45,894 bases of DNA from Bacillus canaveralius (GCF_002860125.1 NZ_PGVA01000049.1:1-45894); one strand, 5' to 3'; counted from the stretch's first letter, positions 8,688-17,626 are shown. The notes: generated by a model not told the origin, from the letters alone. Made by a program: numbers and translations.

Positions 8688-8771
8688 TAGATCAGCCTTC
8701 TTTTTCATGTTTATAATCAATATCTTTTGTTGCTCGAATGCCACGCTTACAACTAATCATGATTCCAATGC
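8688..8771 (-). pseudogene. Short C-terminal remnant downstream of the sensor kinase gene
   Basis: Directly after the kinase stop on the reverse strand, an open frame reads SIGIMISCKRGIRATKDID and ends with a charged tail and a stop near 8690. It has no start and looks like the last residues of a membrane protein. It marks the edge of the decay zone that begins at about 7600. The family cannot be assigned from so little sequence. Confidence 0.3.
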
Positions 8772-10028
8772 TTATAATAAAGGAATCATAATTGTAAACA
8801 GGGTGCCCTCATTTAAATGACTTGACACTTTCCAATGTCCGCCCATCTCTCTGATGATTTGCAGCGTAACCATTAATCCAAGTCCGGTGCCTTTCTCTTT
8901 TGTAGAATAATAAGGCAATCCGAGGTTTTCGATCTGCTGTGCACTCATTCCTTCACCATCATCAGCTATCATGATTTCCACCTGTTGGTTGTACGTATGT
9001 ATTTTCACATTTACATGTCCATTAGGACTTGCTGCTTCAATAGCATTCTTTATAAGATTCACGAACATCTGTTGCAGTTTGCCAGGGGAGCCGATCACAA
9101 CAGCACGGTCACAAATATCCACAGATACATGAACACCGTGGAGAACCGAATAGGATGAGAGTGATTTAATCGACTGTATTGCTTCCGAGGAAACATCCAC
9201 ATGACAAAGCTTTTCAATATCCTGGATTTTTCCAAATGCAAGGTAGTCAGAGATGATTGCGTTTGCCCGGTCCAATTCGTTGAGGCAGACGTTTAGGTAG
9301 CCCCTCTCAGCAGTGCTCATGTTTTTGGATAATGATAGAAGTTGAATAAAACCCCGTACACTTGTCATAGGGTTCCTTATCTCATGAGCAACGCTTGCAG
9401 CCATTTGTCCTACTACATGTAGTTTTTCATTTTTTCTGATTTCTTTCAAAAGCTTCTTTTTCTCCCGATAAGATTCCATCAGGTGGATGGTGAGCCACAC
9501 TGTTATGCCATTTGCAATGACAAAACAAACATAGCTGCTTAATCTAACGAAATTAATTGGCTGTTCAAGCAAGATCGTTCCAAGAAATGGAATTGACGCG
9601 GATGAAACAACAAGGAAAAGTACCGATAGCATGATTTTCTTTTTTCGTCCCCAATGATGAAAACGACTGCGGAATCTGCACATAACAAAACTTGATAAGA
9701 ACATCACAATAAAGGCTGGTATCATTCCGGTTCCGCCTATAACAAAGCGGATGACAAAGAAAAATATAGTTACATGGATTCCTACGGCAGTGCCGCCGTA
9801 AATAAAAGATAGAAACCATGGAACCATCCTTAAATCAAGGAAAATTCCATCATCTAGTTTAACGGAGAATGCAATAGATAAACCCATTGTAATGGCACAA
9901 ATGTATCCCCAGTACGAATGTTCATTTTTAATTGTTTGTCTATCATTTGTTAGTGCCAGATAAAGAATAATCGGGAACAGTACCATTAACATTTGGATAA
10001 GGATATTGTTATACTGGAAGCTCATCAT
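8772..10028 (-). CDS. Sensor histidine kinase, KinB-like (5TM-Lyt sensor)
   Basis: 418-residue membrane kinase. About six hydrophobic segments in residues 8-185 form a 5TM-5TMR_LYT-type sensor. A HisKA domain follows with phospho-acceptor His 215 in VAHEIRNPMTSVRGF, and then a HATPase domain with N box NLIKNAIEAA, G1 DDGEGM and G2 GTGLGL. The layout is that of sporulation kinase KinB and relatives, which feed phosphate to Spo0F. No response regulator is adjacent, consistent with an orphan phosphorelay kinase. AAAGGGG just before two consecutive ATG codons supports starting at 10028 (or 10025) rather than the longer frame from 10052. The stimulus is unknown. Confidence 0.87.
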   Translation of the reverse strand: MMSFQYNNILIQMLMVLFPIILYLALTNDRQTIKNEHSYWGYICAITMGLSIAFSVKLDDGIFLDLRMVPWFLSFIYGGTAVGIHVTIFFFVIRFVIGGTGMIPAFIVMFLSSFVMCRFRSRFHHWGRKKKIMLSVLFLVVSSASIPFLGTILLEQPINFVRLSSYVCFVIANGITVWLTIHLMESYREKKKLLKEIRKNEKLHVVGQMAASVAHEIRNPMTSVRGFIQLLSLSKNMSTAERGYLNVCLNELDRANAIISDYLAFGKIQDIEKLCHVDVSSEAIQSIKSLSSYSVLHGVHVSVDICDRAVVIGSPGKLQQMFVNLIKNAIEAASPNGHVNVKIHTYNQQVEIMIADDGEGMSAQQIENLGLPYYSTKEKGTGLGLMVTLQIIREMGGHWKVSSHLNEGTLFTIMIPLL

Positions 10029-10052
10029 GTCTACCCCTTTATGTTGCAACAT

Positions 10053-10594
10053 TTGTTCACATTTCTGTCAAAAAATTTTCTCTACTCTTTTTTAATACAT
10101 TATTTTTTCATTTAAGGCAATCATCTTTAAAAGTTTTGTTATAGCAATATCATATTTCTCTCTGCCAACAAGGGGAAGGATATGATTCTACTGTAGAATT
10201 TATCGTGAGAGAAAAATAGTGCAATGTGGCTTAGAAGTTGCTTAAAAAATACAAAGGTTGGACACGAAGCGATGAACAGCTTTTGGATTTAACTTCATTG
10301 ATTCATAAAAAAACACTAAAGCAGTTTTTTTCTAAACCTGACTGCCTGCTATCATTGTCAATAATGCAAAATGAAAAAACAATGCGTTCACTAAATAAAG
10401 ATAAAAAATGTAATTTATCAAGAAAGCTAAACCTTATGATGCTCTGCATTGGGGGTTTTTATTTTGTGTGCAAAGTGATTTTTCTCATTTAATGGAGGCA
10501 GGTTAGTTCAGCCACGCTACACATCCTTTTTTGATTAATAAATTATAAAAAGCATCATCAAGGTTACATTAAAAAAACAGGGAGGTGATGAATT
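10053..10594. other. Intergenic stretch with one doubtful short frame
   Basis: This AT-rich gap should hold the leftward promoter of the sensor kinase. A rightward frame (TTG 10238 to 10492, 84 codons) encodes a basic, serine- and lysine-rich N-terminal part and a hydrophobic end, LMMLCIGGFYFVCKVIFLI. It has no ribosome binding site and no family resemblance, so I do not call it as a gene. Confidence 0.3.
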
Positions 10595-10765
10595 ATGGAA
10601 CAAGGAAAAGATAAGGTTCAAAAAATCAGTGGGCGCAATCCCGATGCAGCTGCTCTTGGTAATCCGGAGGTCGCGGCACAGGTAGAGGTGACAACGAATG
10701 ACGATGAAATACGAAAAGGTGACGGTCGGTACGTACCGGAAATAGGGGAAAGCACTAAACAATAA
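10595..10765 (+). CDS. Small hydrophilic protein of unknown function
   Basis: 56 residues, too short for many gene finders but with a near-perfect ribosome binding site (GGAGGTGA at 10581-10588) 6 bp before ATG 10595. The protein is very polar with no membrane segment or cysteine. A central SGRNPDAAALGNPEVAAQVE is followed by an acidic stretch and a C-terminal RKGDGRYVPEIGES. Composition and size recall small spore-associated proteins of Bacillaceae, but I recognise no family. It stands alone, followed by two terminator hairpins. Confidence 0.65.
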   Translation: MEQGKDKVQKISGRNPDAAALGNPEVAAQVEVTTNDDEIRKGDGRYVPEIGESTKQ

Positions 10766-10859
10766 TGATTGTATAAAGATCCTATTTCTATTCAAACCAA
10801 CGGAGGCTTTGCTTGAATAAGTGAAAATAGTTCATTTCCCTAACTCCATTAAAATGCAG

Positions 10860-10895
10860 AAAATCCCTATTTGTCATGACATAAGGGATTTTCCT
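10860..10895 (+). terminator. Hairpin terminator after the 56-residue ORF
   Basis: AAAATCCCT (10860-10868) pairs with AGGGATTTT (10884-10892); the loop itself contains the palindrome TGTCATGACA. The A-rich left arm and T-rich right arm could terminate in both directions. Confidence 0.65.
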
Positions 10896-10976
10896 ATGCC
10901 TAAAATCCAGCACTTTAACCGAGAACACATTTTTTTAAGCAATTAGTCAACATTTAACAGTCTCCATATCATGAAA

Positions 10977-11005
10977 AAAAGACGCTCTCTAAAAGAGCGT
11001 CTTTT
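10977..11005 (+). terminator. Strong bidirectional terminator before the MFS gene
   Basis: AAAAGACGCTCT (10977-10988) pairs perfectly with AGAGCGTCTTTT (10994-11005) around a 5-base loop, giving a 12-bp stem with A- and T-tracts on the two sides. It insulates the MFS gene from upstream transcription. The rest of 10766-11210 holds no gene that I can see. Confidence 0.8.
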
Positions 11006-11210
11006 ATATTTCGAACAAATGTTCGTTTTGTGGGACATTCAAATTAAAAGTGCGTAACCTCAACTTCTATATTATTAGTATAAATTAAAAAAAATTATAA
11101 GTCTATATATAATTTTGCGAATATTTTATTATATGGATACCTGGCCGGGAAATTGTGGTAAGCGTTTCTTGAAGTATATGAACGTTTACGTTAGAAAAGA
11201 GGGGAATTTA

Positions 11211-12443
11211 TTGAAGTTGCAATTATGGAATGCCAATTTAAAAATTCGATTAATTGGCGAGGGGCTGTTCAACCTATTATATTGGATGTACTTTCCTTTT
11301 ATTGCGGTCTACTTTAGCGAAGCGTTAGGCAATCACATGGCAGGGATGTTGATGACGATTCCGCCACTAATAGGTATCCTTGGCAGCATGGTTGGAGGTG
11401 ATCTAACAGACAGGTTGGGACGTCGCCCTGTCATGTTGCTAGGTTCTTCCCTGAAGATGGTTATGTTCGCATTGTTTGCCATGTCCAGTTCACATTGGGT
11501 TAATTATTTCGCATTTATCGGAGTTGGATTAGGAGGCGCCCTTTATGGACCTGCCAGCGATGCGATGGTAGCTGATCTAGTACCCGACAAGGATCGGAAG
11601 CAGGTTTTTGCCACTTTTATTACGGCTAATAATATTGGTGCTGTATTGGGGCCTGCATTGGGGGCATTTTTTTTCTTTCATTATCGAAGTGAACTATTGT
11701 GGACTTGTACAATCGTCATGCTGCTCTACTCTATTATTATATTTCTGAAAATTCATGAAACTATGCCAAATACCACAAAAAAGGTAGTTCAATTGAATGC
11801 CATTTCAACTTCTATTAAAGAACAATGGAAAGGCTATGGAATCATCTTTCGTGATAAAATATTTGTCCTTTATATTTTGGCAGGCGTCTTTTCGATTATC
11901 ACAATTATGCAATTGGATCTGTATTTAGCAATATATGTAACCGATTATGTCCCGTCGCAACCACTGTTCACTTGGAATGATTGGTCGTTTATGCTTACTA
12001 GCACAGAAGTTTTGGGATGGATGTTGGGGTTGAATGGGCTATTGTTTGTTCTATTTGTCTTGCCTGTTACAAAATGGTTAAAACATTGGAGAGATCGAGA
12101 CGTGTTCATTCTTTCATCGATCTTGGCTGGAGTGGGGATGTTTGCAGTTGGACTAACGACTAACATTTGGTTAATGTTTGTACTCACTATCGTTTTTACG
12201 TTTGGAGAAATCGTTCGTGCTCCGGTGATAAATAACTTTGTCAGTGATTACGCTCCTGAGCACGCCAGAGGGCAATACATGGGCGCCTCCAGATTACAAT
12301 TCACTATTGGAAGATTTTTAGCTCCCTTGACAGTTTTTTTATCTGCATGGGTGGCTCCAATGGGCGTTTTCAGCGTCATACTCGTCTGTGCGTTAATTAG
12401 TTTAGCCCTCTATATTCAACTTTTTAAAATTTATGTGCAATGA
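11211..12443 (+). CDS. MFS transporter (drug or metabolite efflux type)
   Basis: 410-residue major facilitator protein with about 12 membrane helices. The loop 2-3 motif GGDLTDRLGRRPVM (about 66-79) is the MFS signature, and a second-half motif GEIVRAPVINNFVSDYAPEHARGQYMG-like region follows helix 10. The most likely start is TTG 11211 because GAGGGGAA precedes it at a proper distance; the longer frame from 11115 adds a non-hydrophobic leader without a ribosome binding site. Related Bacillus proteins are annotated as multidrug or unknown-substrate exporters. It stands alone on its strand, with no linked enzyme that would reveal a substrate. Confidence 0.85.
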   Translation: MKLQLWNANLKIRLIGEGLFNLLYWMYFPFIAVYFSEALGNHMAGMLMTIPPLIGILGSMVGGDLTDRLGRRPVMLLGSSLKMVMFALFAMSSSHWVNYFAFIGVGLGGALYGPASDAMVADLVPDKDRKQVFATFITANNIGAVLGPALGAFFFFHYRSELLWTCTIVMLLYSIIIFLKIHETMPNTTKKVVQLNAISTSIKEQWKGYGIIFRDKIFVLYILAGVFSIITIMQLDLYLAIYVTDYVPSQPLFTWNDWSFMLTSTEVLGWMLGLNGLLFVLFVLPVTKWLKHWRDRDVFILSSILAGVGMFAVGLTTNIWLMFVLTIVFTFGEIVRAPVINNFVSDYAPEHARGQYMGASRLQFTIGRFLAPLTVFLSAWVAPMGVFSVILVCALISLALYIQLFKIYVQ

Positions 12444-12858
12444 CATTTTTAATCACGCTCTTTAATAGAAATTTTTTTGAGAACAGGTTTCTGATCGAAG
12501 TAACGGGAGATATAATTGAAGAACAGTTGCCATTTCCAGGCGTTTTTTTATGTAAACAAAAGGGGCAGGTTAACAAGTAAATCCCATTTATCCCCAAAAA
12601 CTGAAAGGAGTTTATTAGTCATTGGGGATAAAAATGCTACCGTGATGCTTTTCCGGATTCTACTTTCAAAAATTTTACCAGACATGAAATTGTAGATACA
12701 AAGCAAGCTACTGAATTATTGTTTTCCATTGATATATATCAAGATACTAAACACGGTATAATCTTATACAACGAGCAGAATAAACCAAGCTATTTGCTAT
12801 TTGCTGCATTCATAGATGAAAGTCCAGCCGCTCATTGAAAAAACAAGGGGGATTTATT
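12444..12858 (+). other. Intergenic stretch holding an eroded gene
   Basis: A frame with no start codon runs from about 12640 to the stop at 12836-12838 and reads like real protein: YRDAFPDSTFKNFTRHEIVD, then LLFSIDIYQDTKHGIILYNE and SYLLFAAFIDESPAAH. It is preceded by in-frame stops and has no ribosome binding site, so it looks like the C-terminal relic of a lost gene. A second short frame (ATG 12440-12580, 46 codons) overlaps the MFS stop as ATGA but lacks a ribosome binding site. I cannot name either. Confidence 0.4.
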
Positions 12859-13776
12859 TTGGATTTAACTCAATTTACTTCAGGGAAGATCCATTTGAAT
12901 CAATATGCTACTCATTTAAAACAAAATGGAGCATCTATTCACGTGCATTATTGGGGCGTTATGCCAAAGCATTATGATAACCTGCGGCATAAACATTCTT
13001 TTTTTGAAATATGTTATGTAGTTGAAGGTAAGGGAAAATATTTAGACGATGGCCAGACCCATTCACTGCAGGAAAACACAATGTTTCTTTCAAGGCCGGA
13101 CGTTTTACACCAAATAAAAAGCGAACAAGGACTGTTTCTCCTCTATGTTGCATTTGAATTAATAGAATCAGAATCAAGCGAACAATGGATCAGGATCATG
13201 GAGGAAGCCAAGACTTGTTCCAGAGTGAGTATAGAGGTAAAAGATGATACGACCGCTGCATTGCTTTGGAAATCTATGCTTATTCAATCAACAAAGCTTG
13301 AGCATATTTTTTTTGAAGAAATTTTAAATAACTTGGCTTTCTCGCTGATTGCCTCGTTACTGCAAACTTTTGTACATTACTCACATAATGATCATCATCA
13401 TAAGATATTGCCCGAAGCGTGTTCACCTCTGCTTAATCAAGCTACACTTTACATCAAAGATAATCTATCACAATCGTTAAAGCTTACTGATGCGGCTCGT
13501 CATTTCCATATTTCCGGTCGGCACTTGTCACGATTATTTGTATCGGAATTAGGTGTAAGTTACTCGGAGTATGTTCAAAATGAGAGGATTCAGAGAGCGG
13601 CTACATTACTGAAAACCACAGACTTGTCGATCAAAGATATTGCTGAAAAAACTGGTTTTACAACTGTTCATTATTTTACGCGCGTATTTACTTCTGCACT
13701 GAATTCGTCACCTGGACGTTTTCGTGCTCTCTATACAGACTTGAAAACAACCACATATAATGATGAAGCTAATTGA
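12859..13776 (+). CDS. AraC-family transcriptional activator
   Basis: 305-residue regulator with an N-terminal cupin (HKHSFFEICYVVEGKGKYL, about 45-63) and a C-terminal double helix-turn-helix. The first HTH is around LKLTDAARHFHISGRHLSRL and the second has the signature IKDIAEKTGFTTVHYFTRVF followed by SSPGRFR. The start is TTG 12859 with AAGGGGGA 7 bp upstream; the longer frame from TTG 12835 overlaps the tail of an eroded gene. It probably activates the binding-protein gene downstream, whose leader contains a direct repeat with the 21-bp spacing favoured by AraC proteins. The inducer is likely a sugar or polyol. Confidence 0.88.
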   Translation: MDLTQFTSGKIHLNQYATHLKQNGASIHVHYWGVMPKHYDNLRHKHSFFEICYVVEGKGKYLDDGQTHSLQENTMFLSRPDVLHQIKSEQGLFLLYVAFELIESESSEQWIRIMEEAKTCSRVSIEVKDDTTAALLWKSMLIQSTKLEHIFFEEILNNLAFSLIASLLQTFVHYSHNDHHHKILPEACSPLLNQATLYIKDNLSQSLKLTDAARHFHISGRHLSRLFVSELGVSYSEYVQNERIQRAATLLKTTDLSIKDIAEKTGFTTVHYFTRVFTSALNSSPGRFRALYTDLKTTTYNDEAN

Positions 13777-13822
13777 AATCTCCCACTTTTAGGTATGCAT
13801 TTGAAGTGGGGGATTTCTTGTT
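13775..13822 (+). terminator. Terminator after the AraC gene
   Basis: GAAATCTCCCACTT (from 13775) pairs with AAGTGGGGGATTTC (to 13817), a 14-bp stem with one mismatch, followed by TTGTT. It separates the regulator transcript from the catabolic genes. Confidence 0.75.
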
Positions 13823-13844
13823 AATGAAGGGATCACATAGAAGA

Positions 13845-13882
13845 TGTCTTCATAGTGCAAATAGTTGTCTTTATAGTACAAA
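13845..13882 (+). promoter_or_regulatory. 21-bp-spaced direct repeat, candidate AraC-type operator
   Basis: TGTCTTCATAGTGCAAA (13845-13861) and TGTCTTTATAGTACAAA (13866-13882) agree at 15 of 17 positions and start 21 bp apart, two helical turns. AraC-family activators bind such tandem half-sites. A weak -35 (TTGCCC, 13899-13904) follows 16 bp later, as expected for an activator-dependent promoter. The source regulator is likely the AraC protein encoded just upstream. Confidence 0.55.
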
Positions 13883-13949
13883 GACAGTGAATGCCTTATT
13901 GCCCTACAATCACTATTATAAATAATGAATTTTATTTTTTTGCATGAAA

Positions 13950-13963
13950 AGTAAGCGATTACA
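13950..13963 (+). promoter_or_regulatory. Candidate cre (CcpA) site
   Basis: AGTAAGCGATTACA matches 13 of 14 positions of TGWAANCGNTNWCA. It lies downstream of the probable promoter and about 215 bp before the binding-protein start, a normal place for catabolite repression. This is the best cre match in the window. The remainder of 13823-14180 contains no gene. Confidence 0.6.
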
Positions 13964-14180
13964 TTAATGTTTATCTGGTGGGGGGAGGAATGATCATAGT
14001 GTTGTAAATGAAGTGCTTATTTTACATGATGTCTTAAAAATACAAAACGGTGTGGCATTTATAGTAAGTATGCCGTTCTGCCTTAGAACAGACTTGTAAT
14101 AGTGGATGGGATGGAGAATCTCAAGGTTATACGGTTTAGCCAATATGATTGTTACAACATAACAAAGGGGGAATATATGT

Positions 14181-15158
14181 ATGAAACTAAGTAAAAAAGC
14201 AGTGACAACTTTCTATCTGATTTTGGTATTTATTTTAGCTGCTTGCAGCGGTGGGGAACAAACGACTTCCAAAGTCGAAGGTAAATCAGGTGGGGCTGGT
14301 GATAAAAAGGTGATTGGGATCTCTCTGCAAAATTTCAGTGATGAATTCAGGACATACATGATCGATGCGATGAAGGAAGAAGAGAAAAATCATCCCGATT
14401 TCAAGTTTATGTACAGCGATGCGCAAAATGATAGTGCAAAGCAGATGAACCAGATTGAAAATTTTATTGCACAGAAGGTGGATGCTATCATATTTACTCC
14501 CGTAGATACAGTGGCAGCAGTAGATATACTGGCACGAGTCAATGAGGCTGGCATCCCAATTATTGTCTCAAACCAGACATTTGACGGTGTAGAAGATGCT
14601 ACTGCTTACGTTGGTTCAGAATCTATTGAATCCGGTCTGCTGCAAATGGAAAAAGTGGCCAAATTGCTTGACGGTAAAGGTAATATCGCCATTATGCATG
14701 GACAAATGGGACATGAAGCGGAAATTATGAGAACAGATGGAAACAAGGAAATCATTGCAAAGAATCCGGGAATGAAAGTTGTTTTGGAAGATACTGCTGA
14801 GTGGAACCGTGAAAAAGGGTTAACGTTAATGGAAAACTGGTTGCATTCCGGTAAAAAAATAGATGCCGTTGTGGCTAACAACGATGAAATGGCGATCGGA
14901 GCGATCATGGCTCTTGAAGCAGATGGGAAACTTGATGAAGTGATAGTTGCGGGAGTCGATGCCACACCAGCTGCTTTAGAATTTATGCAATCCGGCAAAC
15001 TCGAAGTGACCGTCTTCCAGGATGCGATTGGCCAAGGAGTGGGCAGTATACAAACAGCTGTAAAAGCAGCAAACGGTGAACCAGTCGAAGATGTGATCGT
15101 TCCTTATAAATTGGTAACGCCAGACAATGTAGAAGAGTACGCAGAGATTTATAAATAA
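14181..15158 (+). CDS. Sugar-binding lipoprotein without linked ABC partners
   Basis: 325-residue Peripla_BP_4 (ribose/inositol class) lipoprotein. The signal sequence ends in lipobox LAAC (Cys near 22), followed by a flexible Gly/Ser linker and the mature domain beginning VIGISLQNFSDEF. FTPVDTVAAV, GSESIESG and NNDEMAIGAI are typical of the fold. AAAGGGGGA precedes ATG 14181. The inositol-binding branch is plausible because an IolG-like dehydrogenase lies downstream, but specificity is not proved. No ATPase or permease gene accompanies it: the next gene is an MFS carrier. It may borrow the RbsAC-type subunits encoded at 1427-3851 or act as a sensor. Confidence 0.88.
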   Translation: MKLSKKAVTTFYLILVFILAACSGGEQTTSKVEGKSGGAGDKKVIGISLQNFSDEFRTYMIDAMKEEEKNHPDFKFMYSDAQNDSAKQMNQIENFIAQKVDAIIFTPVDTVAAVDILARVNEAGIPIIVSNQTFDGVEDATAYVGSESIESGLLQMEKVAKLLDGKGNIAIMHGQMGHEAEIMRTDGNKEIIAKNPGMKVVLEDTAEWNREKGLTLMENWLHSGKKIDAVVANNDEMAIGAIMALEADGKLDEVIVAGVDATPAALEFMQSGKLEVTVFQDAIGQGVGSIQTAVKAANGEPVEDVIVPYKLVTPDNVEEYAEIYK

Positions 15159-15369
15159 TCGTTGATTGCAAGAGTAATAATGGCTTCAATTTTACGGATA
15201 CGCTGGAATCAAATCTTTAATGGTTTAGATAGATTGAATATTATTACTAGTTAATTAATACCGAACATCTTCAGGAAACTGTGCGGAATTTCAGATAAAA
15301 GCAAACCCATTGAACACATTTATAGATTTCAAAAAACGTAGAAAAGCGACATAGATGGAAGTGGATCAT

Positions 15370-16566
15370 ATGAGTACTCTGAATTCAAAAACAAACAGAT
15401 TTGTATTTTTGCTAGTCTCATTTATTCTTTGGTTTTCGCATTTTATCTATGTTCCTATTTTGTCTCCTTATATTGAATCAATGGGAGGCAAATACACTTT
15501 TATTGGTATAGTTTTGAGCAGCTATGGGCTCATGCAATTTATATTTCGGCTTCCGATTGGGATTTGTTCTGATCTTATCAAATTAAGAAGGCCATTTATC
15601 ATCTTTGGGATGTTAACAAGTGCATTTAGTTGTTTGCTATTTGCATTGACTGATAGCTTGGGGTTGGTACTTTTATCGCGCTCCCTCGCCGGAGTTGCCG
15701 CAGCAACCTGGGTTGCTTTCACTGTACTATACTCCAGTTATTTTGCTGATCGGGAAATTCATCGTGCTACGGGCAGCATTTCGTTTGTTATTGTGCTGGC
15801 GCAACTCCTGGGCATGAGTGTAAGTGGTTATATTGCAACTGAATGGGGATGGCACGTTCCATTCTGGGTAGGCGGGATCGTGAGTATCATCGGTGCCGCA
15901 CTCTCCTTCTTCATTTATGAGCCAAAGGAAGGAATAGTGAGGGAGCCGGTTAAAATAAAAGATCTAATCTCCGTCATGAGAGAACCGCTGTTGCTTAAGA
16001 TATCATTATTGTCGATTTTGGCGCACAGTATCATTTTTACTACCATGTTTGGTTTCATCCCTGCCTTTGCATTAAACATTGGTCTTCAGGCCAGTGATAT
16101 TAGTCTAATCGTGTTTTCGTTTATGATTCCCCATGCAATCGCAACTCTTTTTATGGGGAAGGTAGTTGTACCGATTTTTGGTCAATGGAAATCCTTGAAG
16201 ATCGCATTTTTGGCAACTTCATTTTTTACATTCGTCACACCATTTGTTGATTCAAAAATTTGGCTTTGCATGGTCCAAGCTTTTAATGGTTTCTCGCTCG
16301 GACTACTTTTCCCATTGCTGTTAGGAATGGCGATCGAATCTATCTCACATGAAAAAAGAGCAACAGCAATGGGGGCATACCAGGCATTGTATGCAATCGG
16401 CATGTTTACCGGTCCATTTCTTGCAGGTGTATTGAATTCAATGATGGGAATAGCGGCCGGGTTTTATTTTGCCGGCATATTGGGCCTGCTGGCCGCCTTA
16501 TTGGTTGTGTTTTGGAATAACAGTGAAGAACATTACAAATCTATTAGCTTAAATAGCGGAAGTTAA
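15370..16566 (+). CDS. MFS transporter of the sugar/polyol module
   Basis: 398-residue transporter with about 12 hydrophobic helices. The first loop has RLPIGICSDLIKLRRPFI, a recognisable MFS motif A, and AGVAAATWVAFTVLYSSYF follows in helix 4. GGAAGTGG lies 6 bp before ATG 15370; the ATG at 15355 has no ribosome binding site. The gene is followed after 31 bp by an isomerase and then a dehydrogenase on the same strand, so it probably moves the substrate or product of those enzymes. Whether it imports or exports cannot be told from the sequence. Confidence 0.85.
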   Translation: MSTLNSKTNRFVFLLVSFILWFSHFIYVPILSPYIESMGGKYTFIGIVLSSYGLMQFIFRLPIGICSDLIKLRRPFIIFGMLTSAFSCLLFALTDSLGLVLLSRSLAGVAAATWVAFTVLYSSYFADREIHRATGSISFVIVLAQLLGMSVSGYIATEWGWHVPFWVGGIVSIIGAALSFFIYEPKEGIVREPVKIKDLISVMREPLLLKISLLSILAHSIIFTTMFGFIPAFALNIGLQASDISLIVFSFMIPHAIATLFMGKVVVPIFGQWKSLKIAFLATSFFTFVTPFVDSKIWLCMVQAFNGFSLGLLFPLLLGMAIESISHEKRATAMGAYQALYAIGMFTGPFLAGVLNSMMGIAAGFYFAGILGLLAALLVVFWNNSEEHYKSISLNSGS

Positions 16567-16597
16567 AGTTATTGAATATGAGGGGGAGATTGTAGTG

Positions 16598-17566
16598 ATG
16601 AAGGCCGGTCTCGTTACGGATATTTTGGGCTGTATGCCGTTGGAAGAAATGCTTGATACATGTGTTGATTTAGGGTTTGAAGCACTTGAGTTGGGGTGCG
16701 GAAACTGGTCCAAAGCGCCACATGTTGATTTGGAAGGGCTGATCGAGAGTGCAAATCAACGGGACAGATTTCTAAACGCTATAAAAAGCAGGGGTCTTGA
16801 AATAGTCGCTTTGAATTGTTCAGGCAATCAGCTTGACCCAACTGAAGCAGGAAGAGCACATAAGGAGGTAGTTGAAAAAACCTTTCAGCTTGCCGAGTTA
16901 TTGGGAGTAAAAACAATTGTCATGATGTCCGGTTGCCCTGGCGGCGGCCCAAAAGACGCGACACCGAATTGGATCACGCATACTTTCCTGCCCAGGCATG
17001 ATGAAATTTTAGAATGGCAATGGAATGAGGTTGCGTTCCCATACTGGGAAAAAGCTGCGAAGCTGGCAAAAGACCATGGCGTTCAAAAAATTGCGATTGA
17101 AAACTTGGGAAACAATTTAGTTTACAACCCGGAAACACTTTTTAAGTTAAGAAACCAGGTTGGCGAAATGGTTGGAATGAACTTTGACCCAAGTCATTTA
17201 TTTTGGATGGGCAGCGATCCGATCCTCGCCGCAAGGGCATTGGGTAGTGCTATATACCATATCCACGCTAAAGATGTGCGAATAGAAAGAGGAATCAATG
17301 ACGTCCATGGGCTTCTTGATGTTAAACCGATGGAGAGCTTTGCGACACGTTCATGGAATTACGTCGCACTGGGACATGGGCATGATGTGAGCTGGTGGAA
17401 GGAATTTTTCACCGTCGTGAAAATGACTGGCTATGATGGTCCGGTCGTTCTTGAAATGGAAGATTTAACGATGAATCCTCTTACCGGTGTAAAAAAATCA
17501 ATGCATGTTCTCAAAGAAGCGTTACCAAGAGAATTTGAAATACGCATGGCACAGAAAACGTTCTAA
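16598..17566 (+). CDS. Sugar phosphate isomerase/epimerase family (TIM barrel)
   Basis: 322-residue AP-endonuclease-2-type TIM barrel, as in xylose isomerase-like, IolE and IolI enzymes. Metal-binding positions are visible as IAIENLG (Glu), NFDPSHLFWMG (Asp, His), HIHAKDVRI (His, Asp) and VVLEMED (Glu). GGGGGAGA upstream serves either GTG 16595 or ATG 16598; I chose the ATG. Together with the IolG-like dehydrogenase that follows by 60 bp, it suggests dehydrogenation of a cyclic polyol or sugar and isomerisation of the keto product. It lacks the special features that would identify IolE or IolI exactly, so the reaction remains open. Confidence 0.83.
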   Translation: MKAGLVTDILGCMPLEEMLDTCVDLGFEALELGCGNWSKAPHVDLEGLIESANQRDRFLNAIKSRGLEIVALNCSGNQLDPTEAGRAHKEVVEKTFQLAELLGVKTIVMMSGCPGGGPKDATPNWITHTFLPRHDEILEWQWNEVAFPYWEKAAKLAKDHGVQKIAIENLGNNLVYNPETLFKLRNQVGEMVGMNFDPSHLFWMGSDPILAARALGSAIYHIHAKDVRIERGINDVHGLLDVKPMESFATRSWNYVALGHGHDVSWWKEFFTVVKMTGYDGPVVLEMEDLTMNPLTGVKKSMHVLKEALPREFEIRMAQKTF

Positions 17567-17626
17567 CCGGTTGTGGTCATGTGTTTATGATCAAATATAT
17601 AAAGCTGAACATAGGAGGGAATTATG

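Noticed and set aside
13920-14180. Riboswitch or attenuator in the leader of the binding-protein gene
   Set aside because: Only short 5-bp inverted repeats (for example GTTCT/AGAAC near 14,074-14,088) were found, with no conserved riboswitch core and no terminator hairpin before the gene.
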